Below, piece by piece: positions 1 through 10,275 of a DNA stretch of 64,000 nt. Position numbers and translations under genes: made by a program. The notes beneath the pieces are model-generated. The model searched no databases and was not told the DNA's origin. It saw nothing but the letters and a program-made list of their open reading frames with translations. How positions within the stretch are numbered: the stretch's first letter is position 1; each line of letters starts with the position of its first letter. The DNA is from Eopsaltria australis (taxonomy: Eukaryota > Chordata > Aves > Passeriformes > Petroicidae), in contig JAVTVJ010000076.1 of assembly GCA_034509425.1 (NCBI GenBank), forward strand, positions 2,480,001-2,544,000. The letters run 5' to 3'.

Positions 1-1482
1 GTCTGAAGCAGTCCTGAGGTTGCACACTCTAATGTGAGGGTCTCATGAAATGTATGAGAGGTCAGTTTTATCAGAGGCCCTGAGGGTATAATTGGAGTTC
101 CTCCTCTGGTACCTCAGGCCATCTGCTATGGCATCTAATAACCTCGTGAGAGCAATGAACAGCTCAGACTGTGATTTAGGGCTGTGGTCTGGCTGCCTAT
201 TCTGGCTTCTATATGAAATGAAACTCCAATTACAGTGTCTAAATTCAGAAGAGAAATAAGCAATTCAAACCTCTGGCTATTAAGGACTGGCATCTCATAT
301 TGCCTGTGGAGAAAGGTAGAAGCAATATTTAGACCACCAGCAAGAGCTGCATAAGTTAACCATTGTGACTGTTTCTTTCCTGTGATGCTGCAGGGAATTA
401 GAGCACAGCAAAAAATCTGAATTGCTCATTTTAAACTTAGGTACTGTGACTGTCCTTAGTCCATCTTAAGTGTTGTAACATGCAGGCTGCATACAGCCCT
501 CCTCCTACAACTCTGCTGGAATTGTGTGAGGAGGGAGGCAGGGAGTGAAAGGAAAAGCCATCTGTGCTTTGCATCAAGTGGTGAAACAGGGGAGAAAGAT
601 CCTGCTGCTTTCAGCTCTGTTTCCATGAGTGCAGAAGTGCTGACAGGGGTAAGACTGAGAAAGAGTGATGGAGAGTGAAATTGGAAAGGAGAGAGTGAGA
701 TCCACGGACATTTTGCCACCAGCCATAATGGGATTATGATTTAGGCCAGTCTGTGGAGATTTTAATGAGTCAAATGAAGACCACTAAATAGTTTAAGCGA
801 GCTATGTGCAGACTCCTTTTTCAGTACCCAGCATGCTAAGTAAGCATACGAAATCACATCCAGTGTCCATTATCCAAATGATATCATTATCCCCCAAGGA
901 GCACTTCTCTCCTGGCAGGGCTATGTGACAGGCTGATGCCCAAAGCACTCTGTAGCTCATGGCTGAGGGGAGATTGTCATTAGGCTGAAGTACAGAAACT
1001 CTTACAATTCACTTGAAAATTGGTATTAATACATATGCAGATGTATTTGAATGGTACAAAAATTAGACTGTACTTTTCCAGTTTTACCGCATGACCCTAG
1101 GGCTCCTTTTCCTTCCTCAGTGCCTTGGTATTTGAGAGTTTTGCAAGCTGGGAATTCAGGCTCTTCAGTTTATCATAGCACAGTCCTCACTGTGCTCGTT
1201 CTTGAACACAATTACAATTGGCATAAACCTGTCACCCAAACTGTTGAGTTTGTCCATGTGGGCCAATGCAGTTTGATGAAACACCAATCTGGGCCTTGAA
1301 GAAGTATAGTCAAGTGCTGTATCCCAGCACAGATCCTCTGAGGGGGACTGTGTACTGATCTCACCCCCTGTCACACTGATGGGTGGTATCACCTGTGTTA
1401 CATAGGTCAGACAGTGAGAAGAAACCTGTGTTCAGTGGCATGCATGAAATCCTCAGTCCTGGGTTTTAGAAATCTTCGGTCG
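1..1482. other. Unique non-coding stretch, no gene recognised
   Basis: No repeat family or gene is recognised here. On the minus strand a strong pyrimidine tract ending in CAG lies near 655-690 and precedes an open frame (456-654), but no good splice donor closes it. The plus strand is correspondingly purine-rich at about 650-700. The rest is ordinary AT-rich sequence. Confidence 0.6.
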
Positions 1483-1596
1483 TCCTGACATGTTCCCAAG
1501 ATCCTGCTGCAGCAACCTCTCAGTTCTAGCCACAGGTATTCCTGACATGTTCCCAAGATCCTGCCGCAGCAACCTCTCAGTTCTAGCCGCAGGTAT
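1483..1596. repeat. Two-copy 57-bp tandem duplication
   Basis: Two adjacent 57-bp units (1483-1539 and 1540-1596) differ at only about two positions (CTGC/CCGC and CCAC/CCGC). Both differences are transition-type changes that make or destroy a CpG. The near-identity points to a fairly recent local duplication. Because 57 is a multiple of three, the duplication appears as a repeated 19-residue block in a chance open frame on each strand. No coding function is inferred. Confidence 0.95.
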
Positions 1597-2800
1597 ATGT
1601 ACCTCATTAATTTGGCTCAATTATTCTTGTCCCTTAATTATCTGTATTATATGGCATGCTCTCAAGTTCCCAGAAAATGCAGAAAGATCAAGGGAAAATA
1701 GGCATTTTTAAGGCAGTCTTATAAAGAGCACAAAGCACAGTAGTCTGAATAGGCATTACTGATCCCTAACATAGGGGACATTATGCAAACGTACTCAAGT
1801 AGTTTGACTTTCATTTTGGAGCCTATCCCTCCAGCTTTAAATTCAATGAACAGAAGTAGAAAATTTCAGAGTATGATTGTTTTCTTCCTAAAATAAGTTT
1901 CTTATATAATACAGATGAATTGTCCTCTGGAGCTGCCTATTTCTCTGCCTTTTCTATAAAGAGAACCCAGGATACTGATCTTATCAGCAAACATCTGACT
2001 TCAACGTGCCTTAATTAGGTGAGACAATAGAGGTCTATCACCTTGGCAGTCTCCTTTTAGGAGGGCTGCCCAAACTGGAGACATCATCTCTCAAAACTGA
2101 TTGTTTCTGAAAATAGGAGCCACAAGGGGATTTTGTATGTGAGAAATAATAATAAACAGGAATAAGAGAACAAAAATGAATGTACTTGCCAACGAAGTTT
2201 AACATTCCAGATTCTGTATTTATTCTGCAAAAACAGATAACACAGTCCCAGAATTGTCAGCCCATTCCTTACCTCACTGTAGACAATTAGAAAGTGGGAA
2301 AAATGGACACATGCTGTCAGAAAACTCCTATGGGCAACTGGTCCAGAAGGTTTCTGCCTTCTTTACCACAGTGGCATTACACAGTCCTCAATGTGCCTGG
2401 TTTCCAGTCCTGTACAATTACTGCAGGACTAGTTTCTTCACCTAAAATCTGTACAAATCTAAGAAATAGAGACTTGTGTGGGACATAAAGTGTATGCTTA
2501 CATCCTGCCTTTGTGGAGGTCCTTCTTCCATCATGTTATTGCCTTTTCTTGCCTTCATCTTAGCGAGTCCAGGGGGATGATACACAGTATCCCACAATAA
2601 AATTCATCCCAGTGATAAATATTTTTTTAATAAAGTGGTTTGAAATGACAACAGCAGACCAACATTAGGCCCATGAATACAGCTGAAATACCTGATACAT
2701 CACTCTGACATGGAGAACACCAGAGCCAGGAGAGACATTTGCTCCTTGATAGTTTTGAGGAAGAAGAGTTTCTCTTGCCAGTTTGTTTTTTCTCTTGCAG
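1597..2800. other. Unique non-coding stretch with one small hairpin
   Basis: No gene or repeat family is recognised. A short imperfect hairpin lies at 2045-2070 (GGCAG and CTCC arms pairing with GGAG and CTGCC around a TTTTA loop). The final 20 bases form a strong pyrimidine tract that leads into the exon candidate at 2801. Confidence 0.55.
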
Positions 2801-2916
2801 GAGAAAAAATCCAAAAGGAGTACTTGAAGAGCAGCTGACATCAAATATATTCACATACACCGTGCTGACCTTGGATGTTGTTGACAGCAGTCGATGGGAA
2901 GGGGGGCTGCTAACAG
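2801..2916 (+). other. Candidate exon, unidentified (116 bp)
   Basis: Seen: a pyrimidine-rich tract ending in TTGCAG at 2800 and a CAG/GTACTC donor at 2916/2917. One frame is open throughout, giving about 38 residues beginning RKNPKGVLEEQLTSN and ending near SSRWEGGLLTG. The first base would complete a codon (phase 2 entry) and one base is left over (phase 1 exit). The peptide has alternating hydrophobic residues (NIFTYTVLTLDVVD) that would suit a beta strand. I do not recognise the protein. The donor is only moderate, and splice-bounded open segments of this size arise by chance, so this is a hypothesis. Confidence 0.3.
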
Positions 2917-4510
2917 GTACTCTGGCACTTTGAGGAGGTTTTGTCTTTTTAAGTGTGTACTTAGACCTCTGATGACCCTAAAATGAAATCTGTATCTGTC
3001 AGAAACTAAAAATTTAAATAAAAGTTTCCTTGGTAGTCTTTCTCCATCTCCTCTCTTGGTATATGTTGAGTGCATATTTACTAGGTAGCCCTTAAAATCC
3101 CTTTTCCTCTTCCAACCGTTACACATCTAATAAAAACAGTAGTCACAGTGGGTGGAGATTGAATTTCCTCTTCTTTTAAGAGGAAAGACAGCTTGGTAAA
3201 ATAAATAAATGATGTTAATTAGCTGAATATAATTGCAAATTCCTTGGAGTTAAAATGTGCTGCATACCAGCAGAAAATGCTATTTGCCATATGGTATTGG
3301 AACACTCTGAAATGATGTCTTTTCCTCTACTATTTTCTGCAGACTGAGCATGGACTTGGATTATTTGTGGCTTCCCAAGTATTTGTGTTATGCCAGCCAG
3401 CTCTCTAAGTGTCCCAAAACAGCAGAGAACCATACTTGTTCAGCCCATCTGTACTAAAAATAAACAAACAAAAAGTCTTGGTTTTGCAAAGCTTTTAATG
3501 AAAGAATAAAGTTTCATTTTTCAGCATTTGGGTAAACTTTCAGAAACTTTTTCCTTCAAATGGTGAAGACATTCTAACTCACTACTGAACAGTGTTATTT
3601 AGAGCAGCAAAAGTATCTTTAAGGAAGCTATCAAATACTAGTAGGAAAATGTTGTGTACTTTATATGAAATATAAAAAACAGATTTAAAAAGGAGGAAAA
3701 CATGGACAGTTAAATCTTTATTTAGCATGGTTTTCAGATTTAAAAAATAGGAAAAAAAGGAGTTTGTTATGCAACTACGCACATTTATGTATCTAAACTT
3801 TCTGATCAAAAATTTCACGTTTGCCAGCTTTGATATGAAGTCCTTGCCAGTGGATTTGATAACATTCTTTACCAGTGATTTTCTACTCTTCATTTTTAAT
3901 ATAAGCATCAATATTCACCCCCTACCCCCCCACCCAAAAAGATGCCAAAACTTGCTAAGAAGTAGACATTCTTTTCACAGAGATTTATACATCTGAGAAA
4001 TTGCTCTCTGAGCTCTCGTATTGTGAGCGATACATGGAGACTCACACAAATGCTTACAAACTCTGACTTAGAAGTGACATGAAAGTTCATTTTCAAGCTG
4101 TAAATGTATATTTGGATCTTTCAACAGCAGCATTGCTTTAATTACACTCGTAGCTCAGTTTTTCAGTCATCAGTTTTATGTCCACGTTAATGCTATCAGG
4201 TTGGTAAAGCTAGCAGCTTTAACTGAAAAATTGGCAGTAAATGATTTCAAGGCTCATTGCTCAAATAGGATAGTTTTGGTAATGTATATACTTTTTTCTT
4301 GAAAATAAATACTGATATCACATCAAAAGTCAGCCATTCTTTTAGTTGTTAGATCTATCAGATGGACAAGCTGATTTTTTCCATACAGTCTGTAAACTGA
4401 AGATGAATTATATGTGTGAGGAAATCCAGGATTAGGAATCCTAAATTTCTCAAAAAAACCCCACCCCAAAACAAGACATAGAGGAATTCATTGAAGTACT
4501 TCTAGTATCT
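2917..4510. other. Unique AT-rich non-coding stretch
   Basis: No coding region or repeat family is recognised apart from the C-rich motif listed separately at 3918-3935. The longest open frame (3582-3911, minus) is rich in Lys, Phe, Ile and Asn, as expected from AT-rich DNA translated by chance. Confidence 0.6.
3918..3935 (-). other. Putative G-quadruplex motif (minus strand)
   Basis: The plus strand has five C, TA, seven C, A, three C. On the minus strand this reads GGG-T-GGGGGGG-TA-GGGGG. The seven-G run can supply two G-triplets separated by one G, so four G-tracts with loops of 1-2 bases are available, which fits the usual G3+N1-7 quadruplex rule. The flanks are AT-rich and no promoter or gene is evident nearby. 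Confidence 0.6.
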
Positions 4511-5270
4511 TCATAGAATCATAGAATCACAGAATCACTGAACAGTTTGGTTTGGAAGTGACCTTTAAAGGTCATCTAGTCCATCTGCCCCCCTGCAGTG
4601 AGCAGGGACATCTTCACCTAAATCAGGTGGCTTTGAGCCCTTTCCAACCTGACCTTGAATGTTTCCAGGGGCCGGTCATCCACCACATCCCTGGGCAACA
4701 TGTGCCAGTGTTTCACCACTCCCACTGTTATTTCTTTTTTCTAGCTATTCTAAATTGACCCTCTTTGCCAACACAGCCTTGGTAAAAGGCCGTTTCCTCC
4801 TATGGGCCCCCTTTACATATTGAAAGGCCATAATAAGGTTTCCCTTGAGCTTTCTCTTGTCCAGGCTGAACAACCACAACTCTCTCAGCCTTTTGTCATA
4901 GGAGAGGTGCTCCAGCCCTCTGATCATCTTTGTGGCTTTCTTCTGGAACTGCTCTAACAGGTCCTAGTCTTTATGTTGGGGGTTCCAGGGCTGGATGCAG
5001 CACTGCAGGTGGGGTCTCTCCAGAGCAGAGCAGAGGGGCAGAATCCCCTCCCTCCCCCTGCTGCCCACACTGCCTTGGATGCAGCCCAGGGCACGTTTGG
5101 CTTTCTGGGCTGCAAGTACACACTGCTGGGTCATGTTGAGTTTCTCATCCATGAGAAATCCCCAAATCCTTCTCAGCAGGACTGCTCTGATCTGTTCATC
5201 TCCCAGCCTGTGTTGATACCAGGGGTTGCCCCAGCCCAGGTGCCATACCTGGCACTTGGGGTCAATCCCC
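4511..5270 (-). mobile_element. CR1 LINE, 3' portion of ORF2 plus tail (minus strand)
   Basis: This copy lies in reverse: it opens on the plus strand with repeated TCATAGAA units, the complement of the CR1 3' tail. On the minus strand the translation gives CR1 ORF2 C-terminal motifs in order: CQVWHLGWGNP, YQHRLGDEQI, FLMDEKLNMTQQC, ALGCIQGSVGSRGRE, ILPLCSALERPHLQ, then MIRGLEHLSYDKRLREL. These blocks follow the reverse-transcriptase core and are typical of the family. The copy is truncated at its 5' side (near 5270), as usual for CR1. Frame breaks and a shortened segment around 4740-4800 show it is dead. The right edge is approximate. Confidence 0.93.
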
Positions 5271-6707
5271 AGTATCAATCAGTTTCAAGGTGTTTGTGCT
5301 TCAAACCACCAATAATTTACAATAGTACAAGAAAATATATAATTTACAAATCAGTGCTGGCCATGGAGATTGGCTTATGCTGTTTAAAAATTTAGAAGTT
5401 GTAGCACCTTTCTGCTGAGATTTCCAACGATGCTCACAAAGTCAGTAGTTTCCCCTCATAGTTCTAACATGTAGACAACTTCAAGGCAAAGTTGAACTGT
5501 ATAAAAATAAAACTAGTTATGAACATTAAAAACATTTAATAATTTTTCTCCTCCTGTTTTATTGTGGGGCTTATCAGTGGCAAGGTTACTTTAAAATAAA
5601 TATTCAATGTGATTAAAGAAGTAATAAAAAAAATATTCCCCTGGCTTTGTAATTCTGATTTCATTAAAGTTTAAGATTCGTTTATATTTAGAATGTTCTT
5701 ATATTTAGAATGTGCTTATATTTAGAATGAAAGTTCTGTCTTACTGAACAAGTGGAATTATTCTTAGGACTTCTCTGAAGTCTTAGAGAAATGAGAAATT
5801 ATTGGAAGGTAGAAACTGTCAGAGAGGATTTCCAGGATTTAAAACTATTGTCCTAATTTTCCATTTTCCATTAAGAAAATCACAGATGATCTCTCTCTGG
5901 CTGCCCCTTCAAGTCAGCAACCTGAAGATTAGGCTGTCAGTTCTCGCTAAAGCAGATTTTTTTTGGAATCTTTAAAAATTTTTGCATTTATTCCAAATAG
6001 GATGAAATTAAACCCCAAGCAACCCTCAATACTGTACACAGGATAGACATTTCCTGCTGGATTCATAGCTGACATAGTGTCTTGCTCCATTCCTTACAAA
6101 TGGTGTAAAACACCACCTTTTGATATCTCCATGCTATTTGATGTGACACTGCAGAAAAGGATGTGCATTTTACCTCAAAAATCTCAGTTTCTAGAAACAT
6201 TGGCCAGGGAATGGCCTTAATACAATTAGGTCTGCTTCTTAACTTTGCTAACGAGGCAATGTGCAGCCAAAATGTGTTTGCTAGGAGCTGGTGTAGGGGG
6301 CAGTTCCTTGGGGATCTTCTCATCTATCCACATTGCAAAGTGCAGACATGCTCTTTGAGCCTTTCCAGTCACACTCTGCTCACAATTCAGCCACACTAGA
6401 GACAAACCTGCTGAAATATTTTGATATCATCAGCCTGGTTCTTTGTTGCTTTGCACAGAAGTTGTCATTGCCTTGTCAGATGTTGTTCTGACCTGCACAA
6501 AATAAGTGTAATTTACTATAAAACAGAGTGGTTAGTTGTCATTTCCAGCAACTTCTGTGTGAGGATCCAGACTGGATGCAAATGTTTATTGAACTTATCT
6601 AAGACCCTGATCACAGCACAGTACTGTGTTTGGTGTATGTCATTGTACTATTTCAGCTAAGGATATATATATGTATAGATATATTTTTTTTTTTCTTCTA
6701 TATCTCA
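5271..6707. other. AT-rich non-coding stretch with a short tandem repeat
   Basis: Apart from the 17-bp tandem repeat at 5682-5729, no family or gene is recognised. A minus-strand open frame (6063-6323) has neither flanking splice signals nor recognisable motifs. An AT-rich tract with a run of T ends the stretch at about 6665-6695, next to the 5' edge of a CR1 stub. Confidence 0.55.
5682..5729. repeat. 17-bp tandem repeat, about three copies
   Basis: TTATATTTAGAATG followed by a 3-base spacer is repeated at 5682, 5699 and 5716. The first two units are full length (spacers TTC and TGC) and the third is incomplete. It is a simple AT-rich minisatellite with no evident function. Confidence 0.95.
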
Positions 6708-6837
6708 AGTTTGATGAAGCTCTGAGCAACCTGATCTAGTGAAGGGTGTCCTCACCCATGGCATAGGGATTGGAACTAGAAGATCTTTTAAAGTCCCTTC
6801 CAGCCTAAGCCATTCCATGTTTCTATGATTCTGTGAC
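6708..6837 (+). mobile_element. CR1 LINE 3' terminal stub
   Basis: About 130 bp of the CR1 3' end: the GAGCAACCTGATCTAGTG block, the CCCATGGCA block, then GGAACTAGAAGATC, TCCCTTCCAGCC and a degraded TCTATGATTCTGTGA tail. Everything upstream is missing, so this is a severely 5'-truncated insertion without coding capacity. Confidence 0.92.
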
Positions 6838-8409
6838 AATGACACTCCAGTTATATCTGTGTGAGAGTATTCTATATCAAACATTTTCAAAAGAAGGAAA
6901 AAATTCTTTTTATGCCTCCTTAAGAAAATGAAAATCCTGTGCTCTGGTGTATTGGATCTGCTGAAAGACCCTGTTTAAGCATTGCAAATTCAGGAATCTA
7001 TCAATGTCACTTATTCTGTTGGAATCTGTTTAGTTGCTATTACTATTGTTATTATTACCTGGCACTAAGAAATTATAGAATTTCCCATCCCTGCCCACAG
7101 GATACACGTGAATTAATTCAATCACCATAATTCTCTGATTAATTTACAGTTTCCTGAAGCCCCAATTCAGACTGCTGAACTGTCACTGAACAAAGAGACA
7201 GTAAAAGACAAGTTTCTGAAAAGCACAAATGTAGTTTAAGGTGAAGGCAGGTAAAGGGAGATGAGCATCAGTTTTCATCATGCAGAATTTATCCACTTGT
7301 CTCAGATCAACCTTGAATACAAAACAGGAGATTGTATTTGACTATAGCCTTATCAACCCAAAAAGTTAGGAGAAAAGTATTTGTCATCATTTACCAGATG
7401 GTGAACAGTGGCACAAAACATTAGGATCAGATTTTAAAAGCCATTTAGAAGCCTAAGGAGGCAGATGAAGATGAAATGTTATTTTTGAGGTTGAATTTAG
7501 TGTCTGTGTGCATCATGAAGTGTCTACACCCTTAGAAATACATATTTAAGAAATTTACCCAAGGTCACTGAAAACATCTGTCCCAGAGTATGCAGTAGGA
7601 TCCATTTGCACACATGACCTGTGAGCATAACTATATCTTTCCTGCCTTGAAAAGTAAAATATCTATTCATTCTTCATGAGTTTAGTAATGGCTTTCCACA
7701 CTTTCTGCAGCATTGCAGAAAGGCCTGACTCAATACTGTCTCCCTGCCCTGGGGAGTTTCTTCCATTGTGCACATATACCGAGGAGATGGGTTGCCACAG
7801 ATAAGATATGCTTTAAAAGGCCCAATTATTGTTTTATAAACATTTAAAAAATTAAATGCTGTTTGATTATGATGCCTGTCATTTGATTATGATTCCTTTC
7901 ATGTAGCAATGAAATTTCCCCTTAAGTTTTGTTTCAGCAATTAATAGAGTCATAACAGGGATAAAATATGTAAAATCCACAAGTAAGTAGACTATTGGGG
8001 GAAAAAAGCCCGATATTGGTTAAGCACTTTCAACACCTACAAATACTGTTGTAGTGGGATCATAAAAGAAGACAAGCCAGTTAATAATTTCATTAATATT
8101 GTGTGTATTTCTGCTCATAAAGACACTAGAAAAACTTTCAAAGAGGCTTAAATATTCCTGAGGCTGTAGACCATGAACCATGTGATTGTGATAGATAACC
8201 AGATAACCCAGCCATTACAAGTAATGGGGACCATTTGCCTTAGGTTTTCTTTAGTGAAAACATATCTGGAGTGAGATTAAAGAATATGGGAAGACTTTAG
8301 GGTTGGGGCTAGCGTTCCAACTTGGAGAGCTCTGCACAGGTGAAGCATCTCTTCCAGCTTTACTCTGTACTTCATAAGCAAATTTCTCTATTGCTGTGTC
8401 AGATCAATG
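6838..8409. other. Unique non-coding stretch
   Basis: No repeat family or gene is recognised. It contains a two-copy 20-bp tandem repeat (7862-7901, unit beginning TTTGATTATGAT). A short segment at about 7936-7980 is bounded by TTTCAG and GTAAGT but has no convincing coding content. Confidence 0.55.
7862..7901. repeat. 20-bp tandem duplication
   Basis: Two adjacent 20-bp units (7862-7881 and 7882-7901) share TTTGATTATGAT and end in TCA, with two internal differences. This is a small local duplication with no function seen. Confidence 0.9.
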
Positions 8410-8860
8410 CACTAGAGCAGACACATGAGGCCCTGTTGCTCCCACAACAGGATGGCTCTTTCAGCAGCCCCACAGCTCTGTGGTTCAGATCAACATAAAC
8501 CAGCTCTGCAGAGTCCTGTCACGCTCCTGACAGCTGGAAAGTGGTCTCACTATCAAGGCAGGCAGCCCCCTCTCTGGTGGGCTGACCTTGGCTGGCTCCC
8601 ATACCTCACTCAGCCAGTTTTTCACTCCTCCTCCACAACAGAGCAGAAGCAGGAAATAAGATGAAACAGCTCATGGGCTGAGAATTACTGTCAGAGGTGG
8701 AGCAGACTAGACTTAAGAAAAAATAATTTAATTTATTGCAAACTTAAATAGTCTAGGGTAGTGAGAAACAAAGACAAAAATGAAAACATCTTCTCCCACA
8801 CTGCACCCTGTGTTTCCAGTTTACCTTCTCCCAATTCCTCTATACCCCAGAGCTGCCATA
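8410..8860 (-). mobile_element. Antisense fragment of an avian ERV (LTR and adjoining sequence)
   Basis: From about 8675 the sequence reads GAATTACTGTCAGAGGTGG, then AGCAGACTAGACTTAAG, an AAATTTATTGC-like block, AGGGTAGTGAGAAACAAAG and AACATCTTCTCCCAC. From memory this matches in order one end of an endogenous-retrovirus LTR that is abundant in birds, seen here in antisense. The GC-richer part before it (about 8410-8670, with AGCAGAAGCAGGAAATAAGA and CAGCTCATGGG) resembles the 3' internal side of related elements, with lower certainty. No gag, pol or env frame is present, so this is a coding-dead remnant. Class and subfamily cannot be assigned without a library search. Confidence 0.55.
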
Positions 8861-10133
8861 TGCAACTATGCAACAGGAGCATTCTTGGGATACAGACCAG
8901 ACATACCAAGATATCTTAAATGTGCTAGGCAATTAACTTTAAGCACTTGAATTATTCTGCACTGAGATTGTTCATTTTCTAACAGAAACACATCCAGTAT
9001 GATTTGGGAGATTGTGCAGTGTCCAAGACCTCTAGACAGAGCAAATCAGTACAGGGCAGTGTTTGTGTCAGTCCTGTCCTGCTCTGAGTACAGGGCAGGT
9101 GAGATTTCTCACAATACATTTAGTGACACAAATTGTTATAGTCCTATTGCAGTGTTGAATAAAGTCACATTCTGAAACCTGTTATTGTCATAAATTGGAA
9201 AATTTAGGTTCTTTCCAGTCCTAAATTCTTGAAACATTTATTCTTCTCTCCCAACTGAAGGGAGAGGGATTATTTATTTCTTTATCAAAGTGGCGATGGT
9301 CCTGGGATGCCACTAATATAGTAGGGGCAAAATGAATCATCTGTTGCCACTTATAAATTCCTAAATTAAAAGCTGCCTGTAACATGCAAAGTCTTTTATT
9401 AAGTGATGATCTCTAACCCTCCTAAGTCAATCTAACAATGCACAACAACACAGTTTGGGGATTTTTTTACTTTTTATTCACTTAAAAATTAACAACAAAC
9501 CAAGCCTCCATACTTCAAACATTATGTTCTATATGCATAGTCTCTTAAATTGTGTCTCAACAAATTTAAACACTTTCTAAATGATCAATGTTATTCTGTG
9601 ATTAGTAGCAGCGACTGTCATTTACTTATTGATATTTCAGTTGGTAGCTCAAGGAAATAATGAGTTACCTTAGATTGTATTCTTGAAGTCATCTCAGAAA
9701 GTTAGCTAAATAATGGAGGAAATCCAATTCCTGCATCAGAATCAGGCAGTGCCAGCTTCTTCAGAGATGGCTGAAGGGGGAAATTTAATTGTCCAAGAGA
9801 GAGAATACCACTGGGTTAAGTTCTTCCTACAGCTGGCAATTCTTACTTTGAGTTTAATGCTTGTTAAATGATGATCTTTTTACTAGAAATTCAATGAATG
9901 TTCTCCCCTGAAAGCTTTTAAAATTGCACTCCCTCACACAATGACCTTCCTATTCTTTCCATGTAGGGTCACAGCAGAAAGTTCTTTATATATCATCAAC
10001 TTTGAGAAAGGTGGGCTCAGAGGCAAGGCTGGGAGTCCTAGGACCTTTTCTTTCAGGTTAGCAAAGTTGAAAATCTGAGGCAGCAATTACAATCTGGTTT
10101 AAAATATTCCAACTCACTTGTAACTTCCCTCCT
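8861..10133. other. Unique AT-rich non-coding stretch
   Basis: No coding region or repeat family is seen. A short direct repeat (GTACAGGGCAG) occurs at about 9049 and 9090. The stretch may include the eroded end of the ERV fragment to its left. Confidence 0.5.
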
Positions 10134-10275
10134 ATTTTGGTTGTTGTTTTTTTTGTTGTTGTTGCTGTTTTTTGGTTTTGTTTTTTTTTGTTTGTTTGTT
10201 TGTTTTTTGGGTTTTTTTTTGTTTTGCTATGTTTTGTTTTCCTTAGTTTTGCTTTGTTTATTTTGTTTTGTTTTC
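10134..10275. repeat. T/G-rich low-complexity tract, (TTTG)n-like
   Basis: About 140 bases made almost wholly of T and G on the plus strand, with runs such as GTTTGTTTGTTTG, GTTGTTGTTG and several T8-T10 blocks. The minus strand is the A/C complement, and the long Lys/Thr/Asn-rich frame there (10058-10303) is an artefact of it. The origin could be an old poly(A) tail expanded into (AAAC)n or simple slippage. No retroposon body is recognisable on either side. Confidence 0.9.

Noticed and set aside
456..719. Minus-strand frame after a strong pyrimidine tract
   Set aside because: Only an acceptor-like site is present; no good donor and the peptide is low-complexity Ser/Leu/Pro.
4552..5395. Plus-strand open frames at 4.5-5.4 kb
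   Set aside because: They are shadows of the minus-strand CR1 element.
7936..7984. Segment bounded by TTTCAG and GTAAGT
   Set aside because: Two of three frames have stops, and the remaining short peptide is AT-biased; most likely a chance pair.
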